This document shows, piece by piece, positions 1 to 5,328 of a DNA stretch of 5,328 bases. Source of the stretch: UMGS946 sp048421225 (GTDB lineage Bacteria > Bacillota > Clostridia > Christensenellales > CAG-138); contig DBFNRV010000041.1 of the NCBI GenBank assembly GCA_048421225.1, forward strand, positions 1 to 5,328, written 5' to 3'. The notes under the pieces were generated by a model. It was not told the DNA's origin. It was given only the letters and a program-made list of their open reading frames with translations, and made no database searches. Made by a program: the position numbers and the translations under genes. Each line of letters opens with the position of its first letter. Within the stretch, counting starts at the first letter, position 1.

Positions 1-27
1 TTTTATTATTGTTGAGTATTAAAAGGC

Positions 28-40
28 TGATTATTAATCA
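28..40. promoter_or_regulatory. Palindrome in the ABC gene promoter, possible operator
   Basis: A perfect inverted repeat with 6-base arms around one central base (TGATTATTAATCA). It overlaps the place where a -35 element would sit for the -10 box at 59-64, which itself has no good -35. A palindrome here would suit a dimeric regulator. The region is very AT-rich, so a palindrome of this size could arise by chance. Confidence 0.3.
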
Positions 41-64
41 TATTGTACAGGATGGTTGTATAAT
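36..64 (+). promoter_or_regulatory. Candidate promoter of the ABC ATPase gene
   Basis: A perfect TATAAT lies at 59-64, 29 bases before the ATG of the ABC ATPase gene. With 17-base spacing the -35 hexamer would be AATCAT at 36-41, a poor match to TTGACA. A better-looking TTGTAC at 43-48 is only 10 bases from the -10 and cannot pair with it. A strong -10, a weak -35 and an overlapping palindrome would fit an activated promoter, but this is inference. Transcription would start near position 71. Confidence 0.4.
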
Positions 65-93
65 AAAATAATATTTAAGGGAGGAGCGGCAAA

Positions 94-786
94 ATGGAGA
101 ACAGAAACATTATTTTAAGGGCCGAAAAGATCGCGAAAACGTATGCGGGCGGAACAAGTCTTGAGGCAAAGGCGCTGAAACCTTCGGATCTCGATATTGA
201 GGAGGGGGTATTTTACGCCATAATCGGGCGGAGCGGTTCGGGCAAATCAACGCTTCTGCACATCTTGGGCGGTCTGGACAGGCCGACCGAGGGCAAGCTT
301 TATCTTGAGGGACAAAGCGTGTTTGAGCTCAGGGATAAGGAGCTGGCGGCGCTTAGGCGCAGGCGCATCGGGTTTGTGTTCCAGGCTTACAACCTTCTTG
401 GAGAGCATACCGCCCTGGAAAACATACTTATGCCGGTTCATCTGGACGGCCGCAAGGTTGACGAAGAGCATTTCAACGAGGTTATCGACGCGTTGGACAT
501 CCGCGGTAAACTCAGCAATTATCCGGATGAGCTCTCCGGAGGCGAACAGCAGAGGGTAGCTATCGCCAGGGCGCTGATTAGCAAGCCGGCCATCGTGCTG
601 GCCGACGAGCCTACGGGTAACCTTGACCCCAAGACGGGCGACGAGGTATTGAAGCTGTTAAAGGTTATAGCGCACAAATTCAATCAAACCGTAATTCTTG
701 TGACGCACGATATGGAGATAGCGCGAATGGCGGATAAGGTGATACGCCTTAGTGACGGGTATATAGAGAATATTACGGATAAATAA
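94..786 (+). CDS. ABC transporter ATP-binding protein, MacB/LolD-type
   Basis: A complete 230-residue ATPase subunit that would hydrolyse ATP at the inner face of the membrane to power an ABC transporter. All family motifs are intact: aromatic A-loop residue Tyr17, Walker A GRSGSGKST at 45-53 (Lys51), Q-loop Gln97 in VFQAYNLL, signature LSGGEQQ at 147-153, Walker B IVLADEPTGNLD at 167-178 (Asp171, catalytic Glu172), and H-loop His205 in VTHD. Length and motif wording match the MacB/LolD/FtsE-like group that pairs with MacB-type permeases, used for lipoprotein, peptide or antibiotic export or sensing. The ATG is chosen because AAGGGAGGAG at 77-86 ends 7 bases before it. No permease gene follows, and the next coding sequence of any size is an unrelated protease, so the partner must be upstream of the window or elsewhere. 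The substrate cannot be read from the ATPase alone. The family call is firm; the exact subfamily is less so. Confidence 0.95.
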   Translation: MENRNIILRAEKIAKTYAGGTSLEAKALKPSDLDIEEGVFYAIIGRSGSGKSTLLHILGGLDRPTEGKLYLEGQSVFELRDKELAALRRRRIGFVFQAYNLLGEHTALENILMPVHLDGRKVDEEHFNEVIDALDIRGKLSNYPDELSGGEQQRVAIARALISKPAIVLADEPTGNLDPKTGDEVLKLLKVIAHKFNQTVILVTHDMEIARMADKVIRLSDGYIENITDK

Positions 787-816
787 TGGCAATTCAATAG
801 CAAATGATTAACAGGG

Positions 817-853
817 CGGCCAAATGCCTTATAAACTGGGGCTTTGGCCGTTT
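817..853 (+). terminator. Candidate terminator after the ABC ATPase gene
   Basis: CGGCCAAA at 817-824 is perfectly complementary to TTTGGCCG at 843-850, and past a bulged T825 the stem adds GCC 826-828 with GGC 840-842. That gives about 11 base pairs starting 30 bases after the ATPase stop codon. Only a short TTTGT follows the stem, so the U-tract is weak and intrinsic termination may be incomplete. Confidence 0.5.
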
Positions 854-905
854 GTCGTAAAAACAGGATTTGTTTACAAGTGTGTATATGAATATAAATT
901 TCTGC

Positions 906-934
906 TTGAACACATATCTCAAAAGAGGTATAAT
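906..934 (+). promoter_or_regulatory. Sigma-A-type promoter upstream of the small ORF and leader
   Basis: TTGAAC at 906-911 (four of six consensus bases, with the important TTGA intact) and a perfect TATAAT at 929-934 are separated by exactly 17 bases. Transcription would begin near 941. This is the best promoter visible between the ABC gene and the protease, so it may drive both the small ORF at 1000 and the protease through a leader of about 520 bases. I found no comparable promoter between 1200 and 1464. Confidence 0.55.
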
Positions 935-953
935 TATGGCATACGCGATATAT

Positions 954-968
954 GCATATTTAATATGC
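954..968. promoter_or_regulatory. Palindrome just downstream of the 906-934 promoter
   Basis: GCATATT at 954-960 and AATATGC at 962-968 form a perfect 7-base inverted repeat around a single T. It lies about 13-27 bases after the predicted transcription start, a common place for a repressor operator. As RNA it would be a small 6-bp hairpin with a 3-base loop. Function is inferred from position only. Confidence 0.3.
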
Positions 969-999
969 GGCATCACAATGGGGGGGAAAGGAACGGATG

Positions 1000-1293
1000 A
1001 TGAAGCGGTTAGTAAAACTGATTCTGGTTGTAGCGGTTGCGGCGCTTGTATATACTGCCAACGCTATGATACAGGCATGGTATGAAGCTGTATATAACTT
1101 AAACGTGGGAATCCGCTTCAGGCGTCCGCTCCGAACAAGGATGGATTATAGCTCAAAGGCAAGCTTCTGTATACCGTATATTTCGTATGGCCTTTGGAAC
1201 TACAAGGCATATCCTTGGAGTTCCGCGAGCATGCCCGTCTCTCCGTCAGTTGTTCATATTAATCAATCAAGACATCACCTTGCGCCTTGCTGA
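1000..1293 (+). CDS. Doubtful small ORF with signal-peptide-like start
   Basis: A 97-residue reading frame that I do not recognise. The first about 25 residues (MKRLVKLILVVAVAALVYTANA) have the basic end and hydrophobic core of a signal peptide or membrane anchor, with an A-N-A-like end. Two in-frame ATGs occur at 997 and 1000. The second is better placed relative to the AAAGGAA stretch at 987-993. A promoter lies at 906-934. Against it: the part after about residue 40 is low in recognisable protein character, and its DNA from 1154 onward forms strong adjacent hairpins, which suggests RNA structure rather than coding. It may be a real short exported peptide, a degraded gene whose 5' end survives, or a chance frame. 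Confidence 0.3.
   Translation: MKRLVKLILVVAVAALVYTANAMIQAWYEAVYNLNVGIRFRRPLRTRMDYSSKASFCIPYISYGLWNYKAYPWSSASMPVSPSVVHINQSRHHLAPC
1196..1224. repeat. Strong hairpin inside the small ORF
   Basis: GGAACT at 1196-1201 pairs with AGTTCC at 1219-1224, and CAAGG at 1203-1207 pairs with CCTTG at 1213-1217. The two helices are interrupted only by an A1202/G1218 mismatch, and the loop is 5 bases (CATAT). No T-tract follows on either strand, so this is not an ordinary intrinsic terminator. Confidence 0.6.
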
Positions 1294-1327
1294 CATGGTA
1301 AACAAGTGCGCGAGGTGAGCTTGTCTT
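1269..1327. repeat. Long 21-bp imperfect hairpin
   Basis: Three stacked helices: AAGACA 1269-1274 with TGTCTT 1322-1327; TCACCTTGCGC 1275-1285 with GCGCGAGGTGA 1308-1318 (one G-U pair); and CTTG 1286-1289 with CAAG 1303-1306. Interruptions are a 3-base bulge (1319-1321) and a bulged T1307, with a 13-base loop at 1290-1302. No run of T follows either end, so termination is unlikely. It overlaps the end of the small ORF, whose TGA (1291-1293) lies in the loop. Confidence 0.65.
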
Positions 1328-1335
1328 AGGGAGCT

Positions 1336-1364
1336 TCCGCCAGGCAGGCTTTGTCCCCTGCGGA
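1336..1364. repeat. Hairpin in the protease leader
   Basis: TCCGC 1336-1340 and AGG 1342-1344 pair with CCT 1357-1359 and GCGGA 1360-1364, leaving C1341 bulged: 8 base pairs, mostly GC, around a 12-base loop. A shifted pairing, GCAGG 1344-1348 with CCTGC 1357-1361, is also possible. Confidence 0.45.
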
Positions 1365-1390
1365 TACTTCCGCCCACCAATGATGGTACC

Positions 1391-1447
1391 CGTTTCCGGC
1401 GGTGCTCACCGGCCGCCAGGAAGCGTTGGATATCATAAAAAACGCTT
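1391..1447 (+). promoter_or_regulatory. Two competing hairpins just upstream of the protease RBS
   Basis: Hairpin one pairs 1391-1402 with 1413-1425 (12 bp, one G-U, bulged A1418). Hairpin two pairs AAGCGTT 1421-1427 with AACGCTT 1441-1447 around a 13-base loop. They share 1421-1425, so both cannot form fully. The second ends only 4 bases before the ribosome binding site at 1451-1457. A choice between them could change access to that site, but this is inference from sequence alone. Confidence 0.4.
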
Positions 1448-1450
1448 TAA

Positions 1451-1457
1451 GAGGAGG
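1451..1457 (+). promoter_or_regulatory. Ribosome binding site of the protease
   Basis: GAGGAGG, a near-perfect Shine-Dalgarno sequence, ends 7 bases before the ATG at 1465. This settles the start codon of the protease and indicates efficient translation when the site is exposed. Confidence 0.85.
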
Positions 1458-1464
1458 AAAATTC

Positions 1465-4400
1465 ATGAAGCGAATCCTAAGTGTAGCTCTTGCTTTGCTT
1501 TTGGTTCTTGGCCTGCTTCCGCTCGCAAACGCGGCTGAGCTGTCCGAGTTCGGAAAGATCAAAGAGCAGGAGTACGTGTCGGGTGGAGAGCGCGGAAACG
1601 CGTCTTCCACTTCCAATAATGACATGAAAAACGGAAAGCTCTTTGATGCCGCTCCAGACGTAGACGTCGAGGAGCCGGAAGACACGGATATCGTGTCAAT
1701 AATCGTAGAGCTGGACGACGAGCCGGCAATGGCCGTTTCCGAGTCCGTTAAATCTGCCTCCGCAGCAGAAGCCAAACTGCTGGAAAAACAAAATCTCAAG
1801 CAGGCGGAGATAGAGAACGCTCTCGGCGTAAAGCTTAATGTGAAGCACAATTATACCCTGCTTTACAACGGCTTCTCTTTCGAGGGAGAGTACGGCCTGG
1901 TAGAAAAGATCAGGGATCTCGGCATAAATGCTTATGTCTCGCCCGAGTTTGAGGTTCCCAAGATGCACACCAGCGTCGGCCTCGTCGGCGCTGACGTAGC
2001 GTGGGATTATGGATACACAGGCGAAGGACAGACCGTCGCCATCATCGACACCGGCATCCGCCTTACCCATGAAGCCTTCAGCGTAATTCCCGAGAACATT
2101 GCATGGACTCAGGAAACCCTCCAGGCGCTGGTAAACGCCGCTGGCAGCAACCTTAATGCCGGCACCAACGTATCCCAGCTTTATAAGAGCGGCAAAATAC
2201 CCTTTGGTTATAACTATTATGGAGATAACTACAACCCGGGTCACTATTCAAATGACCATGGCAGCCACGTTGCCGGTATAGCCGCCGGTAACAACGGTTC
2301 CGATTTCAAGGGCGTCGCTCCTGACGCTCAGCTGATTGCAATGCAGGTCTTCACGCCGACAGGCGGCGCCTACTGGAGTGAAATCCTTGCGGCGCTTGAA
2401 GACTGCGCATACCTTGGCGTGGATTCGGCCAACATGAGCCTTGGTTCCTCCTGTGGGTTCACCGATTATAACGGCGATGCAACCTACGAGCGGGTTCTCG
2501 GTCTCGTGGCCGATGCCGGTGTTAACCTGTCCGTTGCCGCTGGTAACGATGGAGCTACCTATGACGGAAACCATTGGGAAGGCCGTCAGCTCGCATCCAA
2601 CCCGGACTACGGCGTAGTAGGTTCACCCGCAACCTTCCCCGAGTCCCTGTGCGTTGCCGCTTCAAATAACCTTGGCGGTTCAGAAGGCGTTGTTGAAGCC
2701 TACGGCGAAAGCTTTGCCTACAACGACAGGTCGGGCGACCCCGCGGTTGCGTTCTCAACCCTTAACGGTGAGCACGAATACGTAGTGGTCCCCGGACTTG
2801 GTAGTCCTTCCGACTTTACGGGAATTGACGTCACCGGAAAAATCGCGCTTATAGTGCGCGGCGAGCTCAACTTCTCCGACAAAGTAGCCAACGCTTATGA
2901 AGCGGGCGCGATCGGCGTTATCATTTACAACAACGAGGCTGGAGTTATCAACATGGCTGTTGATAATTACTTCGTACCCGCTGTTTCAATCACGCAGGTA
3001 GCCGGACAGCACCTCGTAAACAACGCCACCGACGGTATCGGCACGCTTACGGTAAGCGGTATGGACGCGACGGGTATTCCGACTTCGTTCTCAAGCCGCG
3101 GCACCACAGCCGACCTGAAGATCAAGCCCGAGATCATGGCCCCTGGCGCAAACATCAACTCGGTTGATGGATTAACCAGCAACAATTCATACAAACTGAG
3201 CGATGGCACCTCCATGGCCGCTCCGCACGTAGCTGGCGGTATGGCTATTGTACAGGAATATGTAGACGAGATGTTCCCGAATGCTGATGAAAGCAGAAAG
3301 ATGGAACTCGTTGACGCCCTCCTCATGAGCACAGCGACCCCGCGCGTAGATAATAACGGCAATCCGTTCGTAGTGCGCGAGCAGGGCGCTGGCATGATGA
3401 ATCTGGGCAGCGCCATCACGACGACCGCTTACCTCTCTGTTTCGGACAATGTACGTCCTAAGCTGGAAGTCGGCAGCAGTGAAAACGGCGTGTATGAGCT
3501 CAACTTCACCGTCAATAACTTTGGCGGCACAGCGCTTACTTACACAATCAATCCGATCGTTATCACCGAAACTCCCAAAGTACTTGGCGAGTACGGCGGC
3601 GAAACGGTTTATTACATCGATGGCACGCCCTACGCGCTCAACGATGTAGTAGAATTTGATATGCCTGAGTCGGTTACAGTACCCGCCGGCGGAACCGCTG
3701 ACGTAAGCGTTACCGTAACCCTCAAGGATGCGGCCAAGACATTCTTTGCGGATCATTTTGACGCCGGAATGTTTGTTGAAGGCTTTATAGAGCTTGAAGG
3801 TGTAGCCGATGGTGAGGGCGCTATTCCTTCTACGCTGAATATCCCGTTCCTCGGCTTCTATGGCGACTGGAACCATCCGGCCATGATCGAAGAGAACGCT
3901 TACTATTACCAGGATGAGCCCACCTACAGCCAGGTTCGTGAGAACCTTATCGGCTATAAGGCTGGCAGCAATATCCAGGGCCTTGGCATCAACCCGTACG
4001 TTGAAATGACCGAAGCTCAGTTCCTCGCCGACCGCGGAGCGGTTTCTCCCAATGGCGACGGCTGGTTTGAGTCTGTAAACGTAGCGTACGTCAACATGAT
4101 GAGGAACGCCTCTTATGCGGAATACGCTGTTGAGATCAATGGCAGCAGCACGGTTCTTTCCCGCGGAAATTACGTGAAAAAGGGCCATATGCCCGACGGC
4201 GATCCTTATCAGCAGATGGGCTATAACTACATGACGTTCCCGACATGGAACGCTTCGGCTCTTACAGATGGCCAGTCCGCGGTTATCAAGATCCGCGCGG
4301 ATCTCGCAAACGATGGATACACCACCGAAGCGAACGCCAACGGCGTTTGGAACGTTCCTGTAACCAAAGACCTTACCGCTCCGGAAATCGTAAGTGTTGA

Positions 4401-5328
4401 AGTAATTGACGGCGGTATCCGCATCACCTTCACGGACGCTCATTATGCAGCTTACGCAAAGGTATACGGAAACAATGACGTTTATTATGAAAGCGGAATC
4501 TTTGAAGACGAGCGCGGCGCTAACACGACCATCGAAGTTATGACGACCGAACCCGAAGTCGTCCTCTTCCTTGGCGATTACGCGGCTAACGAATCCGAGT
4601 TTACCATCAACACCGCTACCGGCGAATATGAGGGCGGCGGACATATAACGCCTCCTGGCCCCGTTGAGACGATTCTCTATGAGTGGGGATTTGAAGACAT
4701 CAGCGAACTGGCCGAATGGCTTACCGCGGACGCTGATGGAGACGGTCAGAACTGGACAATGTACCGTGATGCCACGGGCGAAATGCCCTATGAGGGATCG
4801 GGCTTCCTCGGCTCCAATTCCTTCCTTAACGATTTTGGACCGCTCACTCCTGACAACTGGACGATTACTCAGAATCTGACGTTGCCTAACGACGCGGATG
4901 AAATTTCGCTTAAGTACTTTGTACGCGGTATAGACGATGAGTATTTTGCTGAGAACTACAGCGTATATGTAGGTCCCGCAAACCCGACAAGCACCGGACA
5001 GTTTACAAGGATATTCGGCGAAACCATCGCCTCGGCTGGTTGGAATGAGAAGGTTATCGACCTCAGCTCTTACGCGGGCCAGACGATAACGCTCGCCTTC
5101 CGTCATCATGGTTGCACGGATCAGTATATACTTGCGCTTGACAACATGTCGATAGTTGCGACCACAGGCGAAGAACCGCCGGTAACGCCGACGCCGACAG
5201 TACCGCCGACGCCAGGTGAATACGCGTTCGAAGAGAGCTTTGAAAACGGTATGAGCAACTGGACGCTCGTAGATGCGGACGGCGACGGTTACAACTGGAT
5301 GGATTCACAGACCAACCCGTGGGAAGGC
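1465..5328 (+). CDS. Secreted subtilisin-like (S8) protease with PA, Fn3 and adhesin domains, 3' partial
   Basis: An open frame of 1288 codons with no stop before the window ends, so the C-terminus is missing. It encodes an exported serine endopeptidase of the lactocepin/C5a-peptidase type. Residues 1-24 are a signal peptide (MKRILSVALALLL core, ANA/A cleavage near 23). About 75-165 is an I9-like propeptide (YNGF at 134-137). The S8 domain follows from about 173: catalytic Asp195 in VAIIDTGI, His265 in DHGSHVAG, oxyanion Asn361 in AAGN, and Ser583 in GTSMAAPHVAGG, so it should be active. A PA domain (about 430-532, VTGKIALIVRG) is inserted between Asn361 and Ser583, as in Vpr and C5a peptidase. 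About 653-802 is a C5a-peptidase Fn3 domain ending IPFLGFYGDW. SPNGDG lies at 861-866, and an Ig/Fn3-like segment begins at DLTAPEI (about 1018). From about 1072 come cleaved-adhesin domains. Likely roles are extracellular protein digestion and substrate or surface binding. Any cell-wall or surface anchor would lie beyond the window. Confidence 0.96.
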   Translation, partial: MKRILSVALALLLVLGLLPLANAAELSEFGKIKEQEYVSGGERGNASSTSNNDMKNGKLFDAAPDVDVEEPEDTDIVSIIVELDDEPAMAVSESVKSASAAEAKLLEKQNLKQAEIENALGVKLNVKHNYTLLYNGFSFEGEYGLVEKIRDLGINAYVSPEFEVPKMHTSVGLVGADVAWDYGYTGEGQTVAIIDTGIRLTHEAFSVIPENIAWTQETLQALVNAAGSNLNAGTNVSQLYKSGKIPFGYNYYGDNYNPGHYSNDHGSHVAGIAAGNNGSDFKGVAPDAQLIAMQVFTPTGGAYWSEILAALEDCAYLGVDSANMSLGSSCGFTDYNGDATYERVLGLVADAGVNLSVAAGNDGATYDGNHWEGRQLASNPDYGVVGSPATFPESLCVAASNNLGGSEGVVEAYGESFAYNDRSGDPAVAFSTLNGEHEYVVVPGLGSPSDFTGIDVTGKIALIVRGELNFSDKVANAYEAGAIGVIIYNNEAGVINMAVDNYFVPAVSITQVAGQHLVNNATDGIGTLTVSGMDATGIPTSFSSRGTTADLKIKPEIMAPGANINSVDGLTSNNSYKLSDGTSMAAPHVAGGMAIVQEYVDEMFPNADESRKMELVDALLMSTATPRVDNNGNPFVVREQGAGMMNLGSAITTTAYLSVSDNVRPKLEVGSSENGVYELNFTVNNFGGTALTYTINPIVITETPKVLGEYGGETVYYIDGTPYALNDVVEFDMPESVTVPAGGTADVSVTVTLKDAAKTFFADHFDAGMFVEGFIELEGVADGEGAIPSTLNIPFLGFYGDWNHPAMIEENAYYYQDEPTYSQVRENLIGYKAGSNIQGLGINPYVEMTEAQFLADRGAVSPNGDGWFESVNVAYVNMMRNASYAEYAVEINGSSTVLSRGNYVKKGHMPDGDPYQQMGYNYMTFPTWNASALTDGQSAVIKIRADLANDGYTTEANANGVWNVPVTKDLTAPEIVSVEVIDGGIRITFTDAHYAAYAKVYGNNDVYYESGIFEDERGANTTIEVMTTEPEVVLFLGDYAANESEFTINTATGEYEGGGHITPPGPVETILYEWGFEDISELAEWLTADADGDGQNWTMYRDATGEMPYEGSGFLGSNSFLNDFGPLTPDNWTITQNLTLPNDADEISLKYFVRGIDDEYFAENYSVYVGPANPTSTGQFTRIFGETIASAGWNEKVIDLSSYAGQTITLAFRHHGCTDQYILALDNMSIVATTGEEPPVTPTPTVPPTPGEYAFEESFENGMSNWTLVDADGDGYNWMDSQTNPWEG
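4675..5160 (+). repeat. First cleaved-adhesin (choice-of-anchor J) domain of the protease
   Basis: Residues about 1071-1232. The domain opens with YEWGFED, carries DADGDGQNW at 1089-1097, and ends with the typical ALDNMSIV. This is about 160 residues, the usual size of the gingipain-type adhesin family. Such jelly-roll domains bind matrix proteins, haem proteins or carbohydrates in relatives; the ligand here is unknown. Confidence 0.75.
5161..5220 (+). other. Pro/Thr-rich interdomain linker
   Basis: Residues 1233-1252, with the pattern EEPPVTPTPTVPPTPGE. This is a flexible extended linker of the kind that separates modules in clostridial extracellular enzymes. The DNA is a run of near-repeated CCG-ACG/GTA codons that could be prone to length change. 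Confidence 0.8.
5221..5328 (+). repeat. Second cleaved-adhesin domain, cut by the window edge
   Basis: Residues 1253-1288 begin a second copy. YAFEESFENG aligns with YEWGFED of copy one, and DADGDGYNW at 1270-1278 matches DADGDGQNW 181 residues earlier. The nucleotides under that shared motif differ at several synonymous positions, so the duplication is not recent. Further copies may follow outside the window. Confidence 0.75.

Larger units (their letters stand above)
1154..1447 (+). ncRNA. Candidate structured RNA / leader upstream of the protease
   Basis: A gene-poor stretch packed with adjacent inverted repeats. In order: 1154-1160 with 1190-1196 (CAAAGGC/GCCTTTG); 1196-1224 (11 bp); 1269-1327 (about 21 bp); 1336-1364 (8 bp with one bulge); 1391-1425 (12 bp with one bulge); and 1421-1447 (7 bp), which competes with the previous one. 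It ends 4 bases before the protease ribosome binding site and lies downstream of the 906-934 promoter, so a cis-acting leader is plausible; a free-standing small RNA is the alternative. I looked for the conserved cores of SAM, TPP, FMN, cobalamin, c-di-GMP-I, ydaO, ZTP and T-box leaders, and of tmRNA, RNase P and SRP RNA, and found none that fits. All pairing was done by eye; no folding energy or covariation was computed. Confidence 0.4.

Noticed and set aside
43..48. TTGTAC as the -35 of the ABC promoter
   Set aside because: Only 10 bases separate it from TATAAT at 59-64, far short of the 16-18 needed.
247..559. Alternative frames on both strands inside the ABC ATPase gene
   Set aside because: Shadows of the ATPase, whose motifs are complete in the main frame.
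936..1085. A 49-codon frame starting ATG at 936 with a CxxCxxCxxC motif and GAGG upstream
   Set aside because: Its ATG lies at or before the predicted transcription start of the 906-934 promoter, it overlaps the more signal-peptide-like frame at 1000, and the Cys run comes from GC-rich codons for Val/Ala in the other frame. The motif is a chance result unless the promoter call is wrong.
1380..1393. ATGATGGTACCCGT resembles the T-box core (consensus GGGTGGTACCGCG)
   Set aside because: Only the TGGTACC part matches, GGTACC is a simple palindrome, no stem I landmarks or terminator follow, and the downstream gene is a protease rather than an aminoacyl-tRNA or amino-acid gene.
1421..1450. AAGCGTT/AACGCTT hairpin as an intrinsic terminator of the upstream transcript
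   Set aside because: Only three T residues follow before AAGAGGAGG, the stem has 7 base pairs with a 13-base loop, and a strong ribosome binding site begins 4 bases later.
1326..2244. Two overlapping minus-strand frames opposite the leader and the protease N-terminus
   Set aside because: Low-complexity Ser/Ala-rich or featureless translations without a ribosome binding site, opposite the signal peptide, propeptide and start of the catalytic domain.
3187..5109. A 640-codon open frame on the minus strand, antisense to the protease
   Set aside because: No recognisable domain, no Shine-Dalgarno before its ATG, and it lies fully opposite a gene with intact catalytic motifs. It is best explained by codon bias of the real gene keeping stops rare in that antisense frame.

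Overview
The window looks like a chromosomal piece of a Gram-positive, probably clostridial (Firmicutes) bacterium. I base this on strong AGGAGG-type ribosome binding sites, AT-rich promoters upstream of genes of roughly 50% GC, a MacB/LolD-type ABC ATPase typical of Clostridia, and a large lactocepin/C5a-peptidase-like subtilase with Fn3 and adhesin modules. The assignment is an inference; no taxonomic marker gene is present.

Layout: positions 1-93 are an AT-rich promoter region with a perfect palindrome. Positions 94-786 encode a complete ABC transporter ATP-binding protein with no permease gene after it; a hairpin at 817-850 probably ends its transcript. Positions 906-934 carry a good sigma-A-type promoter, followed by a second palindrome. 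Positions 1000-1293 hold a doubtful small ORF with a signal-peptide-like N-terminus. From about 1154 to 1447 the DNA can fold, on paper, into a run of adjacent stable hairpins, including one with about 21 base pairs. This is better explained as a structured RNA or leader than as protein-coding sequence. Positions 1465-5328 are the start of a very large secreted serine protease that runs off the right edge with no stop codon (1288 codons visible).

The protease has, in order, a signal peptide, an I9-type propeptide, an S8 catalytic domain with the Asp/His/Ser triad and oxyanion Asn intact, a PA domain inserted between Asn and Ser, a C5a-peptidase-type Fn3 domain, further beta-rich domains, and at least two gingipain-type cleaved-adhesin (choice-of-anchor J) domains joined by a Pro/Thr linker. 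The likely role is extracellular or cell-surface protein digestion and adhesion.

The most probable reading is that the promoter at 906-934 drives a transcript whose long structured 5' region leads into the protease, since no good promoter is visible closer to the protease. The ABC ATPase appears to be a separate transcription unit. The most interesting object is the structured leader at 1154-1447, which contains mutually exclusive pairings next to the protease ribosome binding site. I could not match it to a known riboswitch or RNA class from memory.
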